From Thermus composti (GTDB taxonomy: Bacteria > Deinococcota > Deinococci > Deinococcales > Thermaceae), in the NCBI RefSeq assembly GCF_014647535.1, contig NZ_BMPJ01000004.1:1-64000 (forward strand): a DNA stretch of 64,000 nt, in the 5' to 3' direction. Below the pieces are notes generated by a model, which made no database searches, had not been told where the DNA came from, and worked only from the letters and a program-made list of their open reading frames with translations. The position numbers were made by a program, and so were the translations under genes. Shown here piece by piece: positions 54,120 to 62,645 of the stretch. Position 1 is the first letter of the stretch. The number at the start of each line of letters is the position of its first letter.

Positions 54120-54125
54120 AGTATA
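54120..54125 (-). promoter_or_regulatory. -10-like element of rlmO
   Basis: TATACT on the minus strand, six bases before GTG 54113, divergent from the V-ATPase promoter. Confidence 0.5.
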
Positions 54126-54140
54126 CTTAAGCGGGGTTGG

Positions 54141-54169
54141 TTGACGGAGCCCCCTAAGGCCGGTAAGAT
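54141..54169 (+). promoter_or_regulatory. Promoter of the V-ATPase operon
   Basis: TTGACG (54141-54146) and TAAGAT (54164-54169) are 17 nt apart, giving a start near 54176 and a leader of about 39 nt ending in AGGGAGGGG. Confidence 0.75.
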
Positions 54170-54214
54170 ACCCGGCGGGCGCGGATTGCGCATCTTTTCA
54201 CATAGGGAGGGGCG

Positions 54215-54529
54215 ATGGGAGGCTTGGGACTTATCAAGAGCCTAGCGGAGAAGGAGAAGGAGCTCCTTTCCCGCCTCGAGGCCGCCAAGAAGGAGGCGGA
54301 GGAGCTTCTGAAGCGGGCCGAGGCCGAGGCCAAGGCCCTCTTGGAGGAGGCGGAGGCCAAGGCCAAGGCCTTGGAGGAGGCATCCAAGGCGAAGGAGGCC
54401 CAGGAGACCGAGGCCCTCCTCGCCCGGTACCGGGAGAAGGCGGAGGCCGAGGCCAAGGCGGTGAAGGAGCGGGGCCTCGCCCGCCTGGAGGAGGCGGTGG
54501 CCCTGGTCCTGAAGGAGGTCCTGCCGTGA
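54215..54529 (+). CDS. atpG: V/A-type ATP synthase peripheral-stalk subunit G (H)
   Basis: A 104-residue protein, almost entirely a right-handed coiled coil with repeating K-E-A-E-A patterns (KRAEAEAKALLEEAEAKAK). Subunits G and E form the two peripheral stalks linking the catalytic head to subunit I. It is the first gene of the operon; GGGAGGGG precedes the ATG. Its stop overlaps the next gene's GTG by three bases. Confidence 0.93.
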   Translation: MGGLGLIKSLAEKEKELLSRLEAAKKEAEELLKRAEAEAKALLEEAEAKAKALEEASKAKEAQETEALLARYREKAEAEAKAVKERGLARLEEAVALVLKEVLP

Positions 54530-56484
54530 TCGCCCCCATGGAGAAGCTGGTCCTGGCCGGCCCCAAGGGGCGGGCCAAGGAGCTTCTCCAAAGCCTCCAG
54601 CAGGCGGGGGTGGTCCACCTGGAGACCCTCCGGGTGGAGGTCCTTCCCGAGTACAAGCTTTCCCCGGAGGAGCGGGAGGAGCTTAGGCAGTGGGAGACGG
54701 TGGCCGCCGGGGCGGAGCACACCCTGGCCCTCCTGGGCCAGGAGCCCGAGCCTTCCCGCCCCTTCCCCGAGGGGCTCGAGGCCGCCCTAAAGGCCCTCGC
54801 CCCCATCCAGAGCCACGCCGAGGGGCTTGCCCGCCAGCGGCAGGAGCTGGAGGAGGAGCTCGCTTTGGCCCAGGCTTACCTGGAGCCTTTGGAAAGGCTT
54901 GCCTCCATGGCCCACGGCCTAGACCAAAGCCCCTTTTTCCGGGTCTATCCCTTCCTCCTCACGGAAAGGGAGCTTCCCCTGGTGGAGGAAGCTCTGAGGA
55001 AGGCCCTGGAGGACCGCTACATCCTCGCCACCGAGCCCCACGCCAAGGGGCTTGCCGCCCTCCTGGTGGTCCACCGGCGGGACCAGGAGGCGGCCAAGGC
55101 GGCTCTCTCCCGGGCGGGGGTGGCGGAGCTAAGGCTTCCCGGGGCCTACGGCGAGCTTCCCCTTTCTCAGGCGGCCAGGCGGCTTAGGGAGCGGGCGGAG
55201 GCCGCCCCCAAGGAGCTTTCCGAGGTGCGGCAGGCGCTTCACAAGCTGGCCCGGGAGTCGGCCCCCACCCTGAAGAGCCTCTGGACCCGGGCCAAGGACG
55301 AGGTGGCCCGGCTCAAGGCCTTGGAGGAGCTGGCCGCAGGCCGCTTCGGCTTCGCCCTTTTGGGGTATGTCCCGGTGAAGGCCAAGCCCAAGGTGGAGGA
55401 GGCCCTTGCCCGCCACAAGGAGCACGTGGTCTACGCCTTTGAGCCGGTGGACGAGCACCACGAGGCGGACCGCATCCCCGTGGCCCTGGACAACCCCCCT
55501 TGGGCCAAGCCCTTTGAACTCCTGGTGAGCTTCCTCAACACCCCCAAGTACGGGACCTTTGATCCCACGCCGGTGGTCCCCATCTTCTTCCCCTTCTGGT
55601 TCGGGATGATCGTGGGGGACATCGGCTACGCCCTCCTCTTCTACCTGGTGGGGCGGTGGCTTTCCGGCTACGTGAAGCGGAACGAGCCTTTGGTCATAGA
55701 CCTCTTCGCCTTGAAGCTGAAGCCCCAGGTGATCGGCAAGCTGGTCTACATCCTGAACTGGATGGTCTTCTGGACCGTCCTCTGGGGCGTGGTGTACGGG
55801 GAGTTCTTCGGCACCTTCCTGGAGCACCTCGGGGTCTTCGGCACGCCGGAGCACCCCGGGCTCATCCCCATCCTGATCCACCGCATAGACACCGCCAAGA
55901 CCGCCAACCTCCTCATCCTCCTTTCCGTGGCCTTCGGGGTGGTGATGGTCTTCTACGGCCTCCTCCTTAGGGCCTACCTGGGCCTCAAACACCGCCACAT
56001 GGCCCACTTCTGGGAGGGGGTGGGGTATTTGGGCGGGCTCGTGGGGGTTCTGGCCCTGGCCGCCTCCTACCTGGGGAACCTCCAGGCGGGCTGGCTTAGC
56101 GGTCTCATGTACCTGGGGTTTGCGGTCTTTTTGGTGGCTGTCCTCATGAGCCGGATCTGGCTCATGATCCCGGAGATCTTCACCCAGGCGGGGCACATCC
56201 TCTCCCACATCCGTATCTACGCCGTGGGGGCGGCGGGCGGGATCCTGGCCGGCCTCCTCACGGATGTGGGCTTCGCCCTGGCGGAGCGTTTTGGGCTCAT
56301 CGGAGTCCTTTTGGGCATCGCGGTGGCGGGGCTTTTGCACCTTCTCATCCTCGCCCTCACCACCTTGGGGCACATGCTCCAGCCCATCCGTTTGATCTGG
56401 GTGGAGTTCTTCACCAAGTTCGGTTTCTACGAGGAGAACGGCAGGCCTTACCGGCCGTTCGCTAGCGTCCGCGAGGGCGCTTAA
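54526..56484 (+). CDS. atpI: V/A-type ATP synthase membrane subunit I (a)
   Basis: A 652-residue subunit. The N-terminal half is cytosolic and helical, holding the peripheral stalks, and the C-terminal half has about eight membrane helices forming the proton half-channels. The essential arginines are present: R563 in ILSHIRIY and R622 in QPIRLIW, matching positions reported for the Thermus enzyme. The start is GTG 54526, overlapping atpG. Length is normal. Confidence 0.96.
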   Translation: MIAPMEKLVLAGPKGRAKELLQSLQQAGVVHLETLRVEVLPEYKLSPEEREELRQWETVAAGAEHTLALLGQEPEPSRPFPEGLEAALKALAPIQSHAEGLARQRQELEEELALAQAYLEPLERLASMAHGLDQSPFFRVYPFLLTERELPLVEEALRKALEDRYILATEPHAKGLAALLVVHRRDQEAAKAALSRAGVAELRLPGAYGELPLSQAARRLRERAEAAPKELSEVRQALHKLARESAPTLKSLWTRAKDEVARLKALEELAAGRFGFALLGYVPVKAKPKVEEALARHKEHVVYAFEPVDEHHEADRIPVALDNPPWAKPFELLVSFLNTPKYGTFDPTPVVPIFFPFWFGMIVGDIGYALLFYLVGRWLSGYVKRNEPLVIDLFALKLKPQVIGKLVYILNWMVFWTVLWGVVYGEFFGTFLEHLGVFGTPEHPGLIPILIHRIDTAKTANLLILLSVAFGVVMVFYGLLLRAYLGLKHRHMAHFWEGVGYLGGLVGVLALAASYLGNLQAGWLSGLMYLGFAVFLVAVLMSRIWLMIPEIFTQAGHILSHIRIYAVGAAGGILAGLLTDVGFALAERFGLIGVLLGIAVAGLLHLLILALTTLGHMLQPIRLIWVEFFTKFGFYEENGRPYRPFASVREGA

Positions 56485-56499
56485 AGGGAGGGAAGAAGG

Positions 56500-56799
56500 A
56501 TGATGAAGAAGCTTCTGGTTCTGGTTCTTGCGGTGTTCGGCGCGTTGGCTTTGGCGGCGGAAGAGGCGGCGGCCTCCTCTGGGCTTGACCGGGGGCTCAT
56601 CGCCGTGGGCATGGGGCTTGCGGTGGGGCTAGCCGCCCTGGGCGCGGGCGTGGCCCAGGCCCGTATCGGTGCGGCGGGCGTGGGGGCCATCGCCGAGGAC
56701 CGGAGCAACTTCGGTGCCGCCCTCATCTTCCTCCTCCTGCCCGAGACCCTGGTGATCTTCGGTTTCCTCATCGCCATCATCCTGAACGGCAGGCTCTAA
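56500..56799 (+). CDS. atpK: V/A-type ATP synthase proteolipid (c ring) subunit
   Basis: A 99-residue precursor with a signal sequence of about 19 residues (KKLLVLVLAVFGALALA) and two membrane helices. The proton-carrying glutamate is E82 of the precursor in LLPETLVIF, equal to E63 of a mature chain starting at A20. The glycine-rich first helix (AVGLAALGAG) packs the ring. GGGAGG precedes the ATG. Confidence 0.96.
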   Translation: MMKKLLVLVLAVFGALALAAEEAAASSGLDRGLIAVGMGLAVGLAALGAGVAQARIGAAGVGAIAEDRSNFGAALIFLLLPETLVIFGFLIAIILNGRL

Positions 56800-56853
56800 G
56801 GGACGCCTGGGCCCCGCCCTTTGGGGGTGGGGCCTTTTCCCTAAGGAGGCGAG

Positions 56854-57420
56854 ATGTCCAAACTGGAAAGCATCCTAACCCAGGAGGTGGAGGCCGAGAT
56901 CCGGTCCATCCTGGAGGAGGCCAAGGCCAAGGCGGAGGCCCTTAAAGAGGAGGCCAAGGCCAAGGCGGAGGCCCTTCTGGCCGCTAAGGAGCGGGCCCTA
57001 AAGGCCCAGTACCAGGCGGCCCTCCGCCGGGCGGAAAGCGCCGGGGAGCTCCTTTTGGCCACGCGGCGCGCCGAGGCCAAGGGGGAGGTGCTGGAGGCGG
57101 TGAAGGCCAAGGCCCTGGAGGTCCTAAGGGCGCTTCCCCAAAAGCCCGAGTGGCCCGAGGTGGTGCGGAAGCTGGCCCTGGAGGCCCTCTCCGCCCTTCC
57201 CGCCCCCCAGGCCCTGGCCTCCCACCCGGAGAACCTGCCCCACCTGGAGGCCTTGGCCCGGGAGAAGGGCCTTTCCCTTAAGGAGGACCCCGCCTTGCGC
57301 CTGGGGGTCCGGGTCATGGGTGGGGACGGGAAGACCCAGGTGGAAAACAACCTGGAGGCTCGGTTGGATCGGGCCTGGGATACCCTCTCTTCCCGGGTGG
57401 CCCAGGTCCTTTGGGGCTAG
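56854..57420 (+). CDS. atpE: V/A-type ATP synthase peripheral-stalk subunit E
   Basis: A 188-residue stalk protein. The N-terminal ~100 residues are coiled coil (EAEIRSILEEAKAKAEALK) pairing with subunit G, and the C-terminal globular domain (LRLGVRVMGGDGKTQVENNL) binds the A3B3 head. TAAGGAGGCG precedes the ATG. A short GC-rich hairpin in 56800-56845 may tune expression after the abundant c subunit. Confidence 0.95.
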   Translation: MSKLESILTQEVEAEIRSILEEAKAKAEALKEEAKAKAEALLAAKERALKAQYQAALRRAESAGELLLATRRAEAKGEVLEAVKAKALEVLRALPQKPEWPEVVRKLALEALSALPAPQALASHPENLPHLEALAREKGLSLKEDPALRLGVRVMGGDGKTQVENNLEARLDRAWDTLSSRVAQVLWG

Positions 57421-57423
57421 GCC

Positions 57424-58395
57424 ATGGCGGACGATTTCGCCTACCTGAACGCCCGGGTGCGGGCCAGGCGGCAGACGCTCCTCAAGGAAAGCTTTTTCCA
57501 GGAGGCCCTGGACCTGCCCTATTCCGACTTCCTGCGCCTCTTCTCGGAGACGGTCTACGGCGGGGAGCTTTCCGGACAGGGGCTTCCCGACGTGGACCGG
57601 GCCGTCCTCCGCACCCAGGCCAGGCTCGTGGGGGATCTGGCCCGGCTGGCCTCCGGGGAGGCGAAGGAGGCGGTGCGCCTTCTTCTCCTTAGGGCCGACC
57701 TCACCAACCTCCAGGCCCTCCTCAGGGCCAAGGCCACGGGCCGCTCCTTGGAGGAGGTGGCCCTCCTTCCCGGGACCCTGCCCGAGGCCCTGTGGCGGCG
57801 GGCCTACGAGGCCCAGGACGCCCAGGGGATTGCCCAGGCCCTTTCCGTCTTCGGCCACCCCCTGGCCCGCGTCTTGAGGGCGGTCTTAAGGGAGACCCAG
57901 GACCTCGCCCGGGTGGAGGCGCTTCTCGCCAAGCGCTTCTTTGAGGACGTGGCCAAAAGCGCCAAGGCCCTGGGGGAGCCGGCCTTGAGGGACTACCTGG
58001 CCCTGGAGGTGGACGCCGAGAACCTCCGCACCGCCCTAAAGCTCCAGGGGCAGGAGGTGGCCCCCGAGGCCTTTTTTATCCGGGGCGGCCGCTTCGTGGA
58101 CCGGGTGCGCTTCACCCGGCTTCTGGAGGGGGACTACGCTGTTTTTGACGAGTTTTCCGGGACGCCTTTGGCCTCCCTTTCCGGGGTGCGGGACCTAAGG
58201 GACTTGGAGCGCCGTCTCCGCTGCCTCCTCCTCAAGGAGGCCAGGAAAGGGGCCACCGATCCCCTGGGGGCAGGGTTTGCCCTGGCCTACGTGAAGGAGC
58301 GGGAGTGGGAGGCGGTGCGCCTTAGGCTTCTGGCCCGCCGGGCCTACTTCGGCCTGCCCCGGGCCCAGGTGGAGGAGGAGGTGACCTGCCCGTGA
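57424..58395 (+). CDS. atpC: V/A-type ATP synthase subunit C (d)
   Basis: A 323-residue, all-helical, funnel-shaped socket that couples the central shaft (D/F) to the c ring. Segments such as FLRLFSETVYGG, LLRADLTNLQALLRA and LRDYLALEVDAENLRTALK are family features. It starts three bases after atpE and its stop overlaps atpF (GTGA). Confidence 0.94.
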   Translation: MADDFAYLNARVRARRQTLLKESFFQEALDLPYSDFLRLFSETVYGGELSGQGLPDVDRAVLRTQARLVGDLARLASGEAKEAVRLLLLRADLTNLQALLRAKATGRSLEEVALLPGTLPEALWRRAYEAQDAQGIAQALSVFGHPLARVLRAVLRETQDLARVEALLAKRFFEDVAKSAKALGEPALRDYLALEVDAENLRTALKLQGQEVAPEAFFIRGGRFVDRVRFTRLLEGDYAVFDEFSGTPLASLSGVRDLRDLERRLRCLLLKEARKGATDPLGAGFALAYVKEREWEAVRLRLLARRAYFGLPRAQVEEEVTCP

Positions 58396-58712
58396 AGATC
58401 GCGGTGATCGCCGATCCGGACACGGCCTTGGGTTTCCGGCTTGCGGGCCTCGAGGCCTTCGGGGTCGCCTCCCCGGAGGAGGCCAAGGCCCGGCTGGAGG
58501 CCTTGGTCCAGCAGGGGGGGTACGCCCTGGTGGCCGTGGACCAGGGGCTCGTCCCCGAGCCCGAGAGGGCGGTGGAGCGCCTCCTCAGGGGCAAGGACCT
58601 CCCCGTGCTCCTTCCCATCGCCGGGATCCGGGAGGCCTTCCAGAGCCCCGATGTGGAGGGCTACATGCGGGAGCTGGTGCGCAGGACCATCGGCTTTGAC
58701 ATCAAGCTGTAG
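58392..58712 (+). CDS. atpF: V/A-type ATP synthase subunit F
   Basis: A 106-residue Rossmann-like central-stalk subunit: MKIAVIADPDTALGFRLAG at the N-terminus, a C-terminal helix ELVRRTIGFDIKL that contacts D. In Thermus it can change conformation and stimulate ATPase activity. The GTG start overlaps atpC by four bases. Confidence 0.95.
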   Translation: MKIAVIADPDTALGFRLAGLEAFGVASPEEAKARLEALVQQGGYALVAVDQGLVPEPERAVERLLRGKDLPVLLPIAGIREAFQSPDVEGYMRELVRRTIGFDIKL

Positions 58713-58724
58713 AATGGAGGGACG

Positions 58725-60461
58725 ATGATCCAAGGGGTGATCCAGAAGATCGCGGGCCCGGCGGTGATCGCCAAGGGTATGCTGGGGGCCCGCATGTACG
58801 ATATCTGCAAGGTGGGCGAAGAGGGCCTCGTGGGGGAGATCATCCGCCTGGACGGGGACACCGCCTTCGTCCAGGTCTACGAGGACACCTCGGGCCTTAA
58901 GGTAGGGGAGCCCGTGGTCTCCACGGGGCTTCCCCTGGCGGTGGAGCTCGGCCCCGGGATGCTAAACGGCATCTACGACGGGATCCAGCGCCCCCTGGAG
59001 CGCATCCGGGAGAAGACGGGGATCTACATCACCCGGGGCGTGGTGGTCCACGCCCTGGACCGGGAGAAGAAGTGGGCCTGGACCCCCAGGGTCAAGCCCG
59101 GGGACGAGGTCAGGGGGGGTATGGTCTTGGGCACGGTGCCCGAGTTCAGCTTCACCCACAAGATCCTGGTGCCCCCGGACGTGCGGGGCCGGGTGAAGGA
59201 GGTGAAGCCCGCCGGGGAGTACACCGTGGAGGAGCCGGTGGTGATCCTCGAGGACGGCACCGAGCTCAAGATGTACCACACCTGGCCCGTGCGCCGGGCG
59301 CGCCCCGTGCAAAGGAAGCTTGACCCCAACACCCCCTTCCTCACGGGGATGCGCATCCTGGACGTCCTCTTCCCCGTGGCCATGGGGGGGACGGCGGCCA
59401 TCCCCGGGCCCTTCGGGAGCGGGAAGACCGTGACCCAGCAGTCCCTGGCCAAGTGGTCCAACGCCGACGTGGTGGTCTACGTGGGCTGCGGGGAGCGGGG
59501 GAACGAGATGACGGACGTGCTGGTGGAGTTCCCCGAGCTCACCGACCCCAAGACCGGGGGGCCCCTCATGCACCGCACCGTCCTCATCGCCAACACCTCC
59601 AACATGCCCGTGGCCGCCCGCGAGGCCAGCATCTACGTGGGGGTGACCATCGCCGAGTACTTCCGCGACCAGGGGCTTTCCGTGGCCCTCATGGCCGACT
59701 CCACCAGCCGCTGGGCGGAGGCCCTTCGCGAGATCTCTAGCCGCCTCGAGGAGATGCCCGCCGAGGAGGGCTACCCGCCCTACCTGGCCGCCAGGCTTGC
59801 CGCCTTCTACGAGCGCTCCGGCAAGGTCATCACCCTGGGCGGGGAGGAAGGGGCGGTGACCATCGTGGGGGCGGTCTCCCCGCCGGGCGGGGACATGTCC
59901 GAGCCCGTGACCCAGTCCACCTTGAGGATCGTGGGGGCCTTCTGGCGGCTTGACGCCTCCCTGGCCTTCCGGCGCCACTTCCCCGCCATCAACTGGAACG
60001 GCTCCTATAGCCTCTTCACCTCGGCCCTGGACCCCTGGTACCGGGAGAACGTGGCCCAGGACTACCCCGAGCTCCGGGACGCCATCTCCGAGCTTTTGCA
60101 GCGGGAAGCGGGCCTCCAGGAGATCGTCCAGCTGGTGGGGCCGGACGCCCTCCAGGACGCCGAGCGCCTGGTCATTGAGGTGGGCCGGATCATCCGCGAG
60201 GACTTCCTGCAGCAAAACGCCTTCCACGAGGTGGACGCCTACTGTTCCATGAAGAAGGCCTACGGGATCATGAAGATGATCCTCACCTTCTACCAGGAGG
60301 CGGAGGCGGCCATCAAACGGGGCGTTTCCATAGACGAGATCCTCCAGCTTCCCGTGGTGGAGCGGATCGGCCGCGCCCGCTACGTGAGCGAGGAGGAGTT
60401 CCCCGGCTACTTTGAGGAGGCCTTGAAGGAGATCCAGGGGGCCTTTAAGGCCTTGGCCTAG
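58725..60461 (+). CDS. atpA: V/A-type ATP synthase catalytic subunit A
   Basis: A 578-residue catalytic subunit. Walker A is [14 protein letters not shown], the catalytic glutamate region is [12 protein letters not shown], Walker [20 protein letters not shown], and the non-homologous bulge (about residues 110-190) that separates A from F-type beta is present. AGGG precedes the ATG. It pairs with the B subunit in the A3B3 ring. Confidence 0.97.
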   Translation: MIQGVIQKIAGPAVIAKGMLGARMYDICKVGEEGLVGEIIRLDGDTAFVQVYEDTSGLKVGEPVVSTGLPLAVELGPGMLNGIYDGIQRPLERIREKTGIYITRGVVVHALDREKKWAWTPRVKPGDEVRGGMVLGTVPEFSFTHKILVPPDVRGRVKEVKPAGEYTVEEPVVILEDGTELKMYHTWPVRRARPVQRKLDPNTPFLTGMRILDVLFPVAMGGTAAIPGPFGSGKTVTQQSLAKWSNADVVVYVGCGERGNEMTDVLVEFPELTDPKTGGPLMHRTVLIANTSNMPVAAREASIYVGVTIAEYFRDQGLSVALMADSTSRWAEALREISSRLEEMPAEEGYPPYLAARLAAFYERSGKVITLGGEEGAVTIVGAVSPPGGDMSEPVTQSTLRIVGAFWRLDASLAFRRHFPAINWNGSYSLFTSALDPWYRENVAQDYPELRDAISELLQREAGLQEIVQLVGPDALQDAERLVIEVGRIIREDFLQQNAFHEVDAYCSMKKAYGIMKMILTFYQEAEAAIKRGVSIDEILQLPVVERIGRARYVSEEEFPGYFEEALKEIQGAFKALA

Positions 60462-60470
60462 GAGGGAAGC

Positions 60471-61901
60471 ATGGACCTCTTGAAGAAGGAGTACACGGGC
60501 GTCACCTACATTTCCGGGCCCCTCCTCTTCGTGGAGAACGCCAAGGACCTCGCCTACGGGGCCATCGTGGACATCAGGGACGGTTCGGGCCGGGTGCGCG
60601 GCGGCCAGGTGATTGAGGTCTCCGAGGAGTACGCCGTCATCCAGGTCTTTGAGGAGACCACGGGGCTGGACCTGGCCACCACCAGCGTGAGCCTGGTGGA
60701 GGACGTGGCCCGGCTCGGGGTCTCCAAGGAGATGCTGGGCCGCCGCTTCAACGGGATCGGCAAGCCCATAGACGGCCTGCCCCCCATCACCCCTGAGAAG
60801 CGCCTGCCCATCACCGGCCTCCCCTTGAACCCCGTGGCCCGGAGGAAGCCCGAGGAGTTCATCCAGACGGGGATCTCCACCATTGACGTGATGAACACCC
60901 TGGTGAGGGGGCAGAAGCTTCCCATCTTCTCCGGCTCGGGCCTCCCCGCCAACGAGCTCGCCGCCCAGATCGCCCGCCAAGCCACGGTGCGCCCGGACCT
61001 CTCCGGGGAAGGGAAGAAGGAGGAGCCCTTCGCCGTGGTCTTCGCCGCCATGGGGATCACGCAGAGGGAGCTTTCCTACTTCATCCAGGAGTTTGAGCGC
61101 ACCGGGGCCCTAAGCCGCTCCGTCCTCTTCCTCAACAAGGCGGACGACCCCACCATTGAGCGGATCCTCACCCCCCGCATGGCCCTCACCGTGGCGGAGT
61201 ACCTGGCTTTTGAGCACGACTACCACGTCCTCGTCATCCTCACGGACATGACCAACTACTGCGAGGCCCTGCGGGAGATCGGGGCCGCCCGCGAGGAGAT
61301 CCCCGGGCGCCGCGGCTACCCCGGCTACATGTACACCGACCTGGCCACCATCTACGAGCGGGCCGGGGTGGTGGAGGGGAAGAAGGGGAGCGTGACCCAG
61401 ATCCCCATCCTCTCCATGCCCGACGACGACCGCACCCACCCCATCCCCGACCTCACCGGCTACATCACCGAGGGCCAGATCCAGCTCTCCCGGGAGCTCC
61501 ACCGCAAGGGCATCTACCCGCCCATTGACCCCCTGCCCTCCCTCTCCCGGCTCATGAACAACGCCGTGGGCAAGGGCAAGACCCGGGAGGACCACAAGCA
61601 GGTCTCCGACCAGCTCTACTCCGCCTACGCCAACGGGGTGGACATAAGGAAGCTGGTGGCCATCATCGGCGAGGACGCCCTCACGGAGAACGACCGCCGC
61701 TACCTCCAGTTCGCCGACGCCTTTGAGCGGCACTTCATCAACCAGGGGCAGCAGAACCGCTCCATTGAGGAGAGCCTCCAGATCGCCTGGGCCCTCCTCT
61801 CCATGCTGCCCCAGGGCGAGCTCAAGCGGATCTCCAGGGACCACATCGGCAAGTACTACGGCCAGAAGCTGGAGGAGATCTGGGGCGCCCAGAGCGTCTA
61901 G
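60471..61901 (+). CDS. atpB: V/A-type ATP synthase non-catalytic subunit B
   Basis: A 476-residue subunit homologous to A but without a functional Walker A; the equivalent reads [40 protein letters not shown] and the arginine finger region completing the A site are conserved. AGGAGGGAAGC precedes the ATG. The downstream D gene starts 11 bases after its stop. Confidence 0.97.
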   Translation: MDLLKKEYTGVTYISGPLLFVENAKDLAYGAIVDIRDGSGRVRGGQVIEVSEEYAVIQVFEETTGLDLATTSVSLVEDVARLGVSKEMLGRRFNGIGKPIDGLPPITPEKRLPITGLPLNPVARRKPEEFIQTGISTIDVMNTLVRGQKLPIFSGSGLPANELAAQIARQATVRPDLSGEGKKEEPFAVVFAAMGITQRELSYFIQEFERTGALSRSVLFLNKADDPTIERILTPRMALTVAEYLAFEHDYHVLVILTDMTNYCEALREIGAAREEIPGRRGYPGYMYTDLATIYERAGVVEGKKGSVTQIPILSMPDDDRTHPIPDLTGYITEGQIQLSRELHRKGIYPPIDPLPSLSRLMNNAVGKGKTREDHKQVSDQLYSAYANGVDIRKLVAIIGEDALTENDRRYLQFADAFERHFINQGQQNRSIEESLQIAWALLSMLPQGELKRISRDHIGKYYGQKLEEIWGAQSV

Positions 61902-61911
61902 GGGGTGCGCC

Positions 61912-62583
61912 GTGAGCCAGGTCAGCCCCACCCGGATGAACCTTCTGCAAAGGCGGGGGCAGCTCCGCCTGGCGCAGAAGGGGGTGGACCTCCTCAAGAA
62001 GAAACGGGACGCCCTGGTGGCGGAGTTCTTCGGCCTGGTGCGGGAGGCCCTGGAGGCCAGGAAGGCCCTGAACCAGGCGGCCCAGGAGGCCTACGGGGCC
62101 CTCCTCTTGGCCCAGGCCTTTGACGGGCCCGAGGCCGTGGCGGCGGCGGGCCTGGGGGTTCCGCCGCTAGAGGGGGTGGAGGCGGAGGTGGAAAACGTCT
62201 GGGGGAGCAGGGTGCCGCGGCTGAAGGCGGCCTTCCCCGAAGGCGGGGTCCTCTCCCCCGTGGGCACGCCTGCCTACACCCTCGAGGCCGCCCGGGCTTT
62301 CCGCCGCTACGCCGAGGCCCTGGTCCGGGTGGCCAACACCGAGACCCGCCTCAAGAAGATCGGCGAGGAGATCAAGAAGACCACCCGCCGGGTGAACGCC
62401 TTGGAGCAGGTGGTGATCCCCGGGATCCGCTCCCAGATCCGCTTCATCCAGCAGGTCCTGGAGCAAAGGGAAAGGGAGGACACCTTCCGCCTCAAGCGCA
62501 TCAAGGGCAAGATAGAGGCCCGGGAGGCCGAGGCGGAAGGGGCCCGCCCCAACCCTGGCCTGGAGATCGGCGCCGGGCTTTAA
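61912..62583 (+). CDS. atpD: V/A-type ATP synthase central-shaft subunit D
   Basis: A 223-residue antiparallel coiled-coil shaft: VSPTRMNLLQRRGQLRLAQK at the N-terminus and RVNALEQVVIPGIRSQIRFI in the C-terminal helix. The start is GTG 61912; the frame is open upstream inside atpB but homology begins at MSQVSPTRMNL. It is the last gene of the operon, followed by a bidirectional terminator. Confidence 0.96.
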   Translation: MSQVSPTRMNLLQRRGQLRLAQKGVDLLKKKRDALVAEFFGLVREALEARKALNQAAQEAYGALLLAQAFDGPEAVAAAGLGVPPLEGVEAEVENVWGSRVPRLKAAFPEGGVLSPVGTPAYTLEAARAFRRYAEALVRVANTETRLKKIGEEIKKTTRRVNALEQVVIPGIRSQIRFIQQVLEQREREDTFRLKRIKGKIEAREAEAEGARPNPGLEIGAGL

Positions 62584-62608
62584 CCTTAAAGGGCCCGCGA
62601 AGGCAAAA

Positions 62609-62640
62609 CCCCCCGGGGAAATCCCCGGGGGGTGGGTTTT
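62609..62640. terminator. Bidirectional terminator between V-ATPase operon and aconitase
   Basis: A ten-base perfect stem CCCCCCGGGG / CCCCGGGGGG around AAAT (62609-62632). Plus-strand TGGGTTTT and minus-strand GGTTTTGCC follow it, so it can end both converging transcripts. Confidence 0.85.
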
Positions 62641-62645
62641 CCCCG

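Noticed and set aside
56800-56845. Full terminator between atpK and atpE
   Set aside because: A GC-rich hairpin is followed by only a few T residues before the atpE ribosome-binding site, and the operon clearly continues.
54215-57420. Repeated K/E/A codons in atpG and atpE as tandem DNA repeats
   Set aside because: The repetition reflects coiled-coil protein composition in the stalk subunits, not a separate repeat element.
62609-62632. Palindrome as a protein-binding site or attachment site
   Set aside because: Its position between converging genes and the T-runs on both sides fit a bidirectional terminator.
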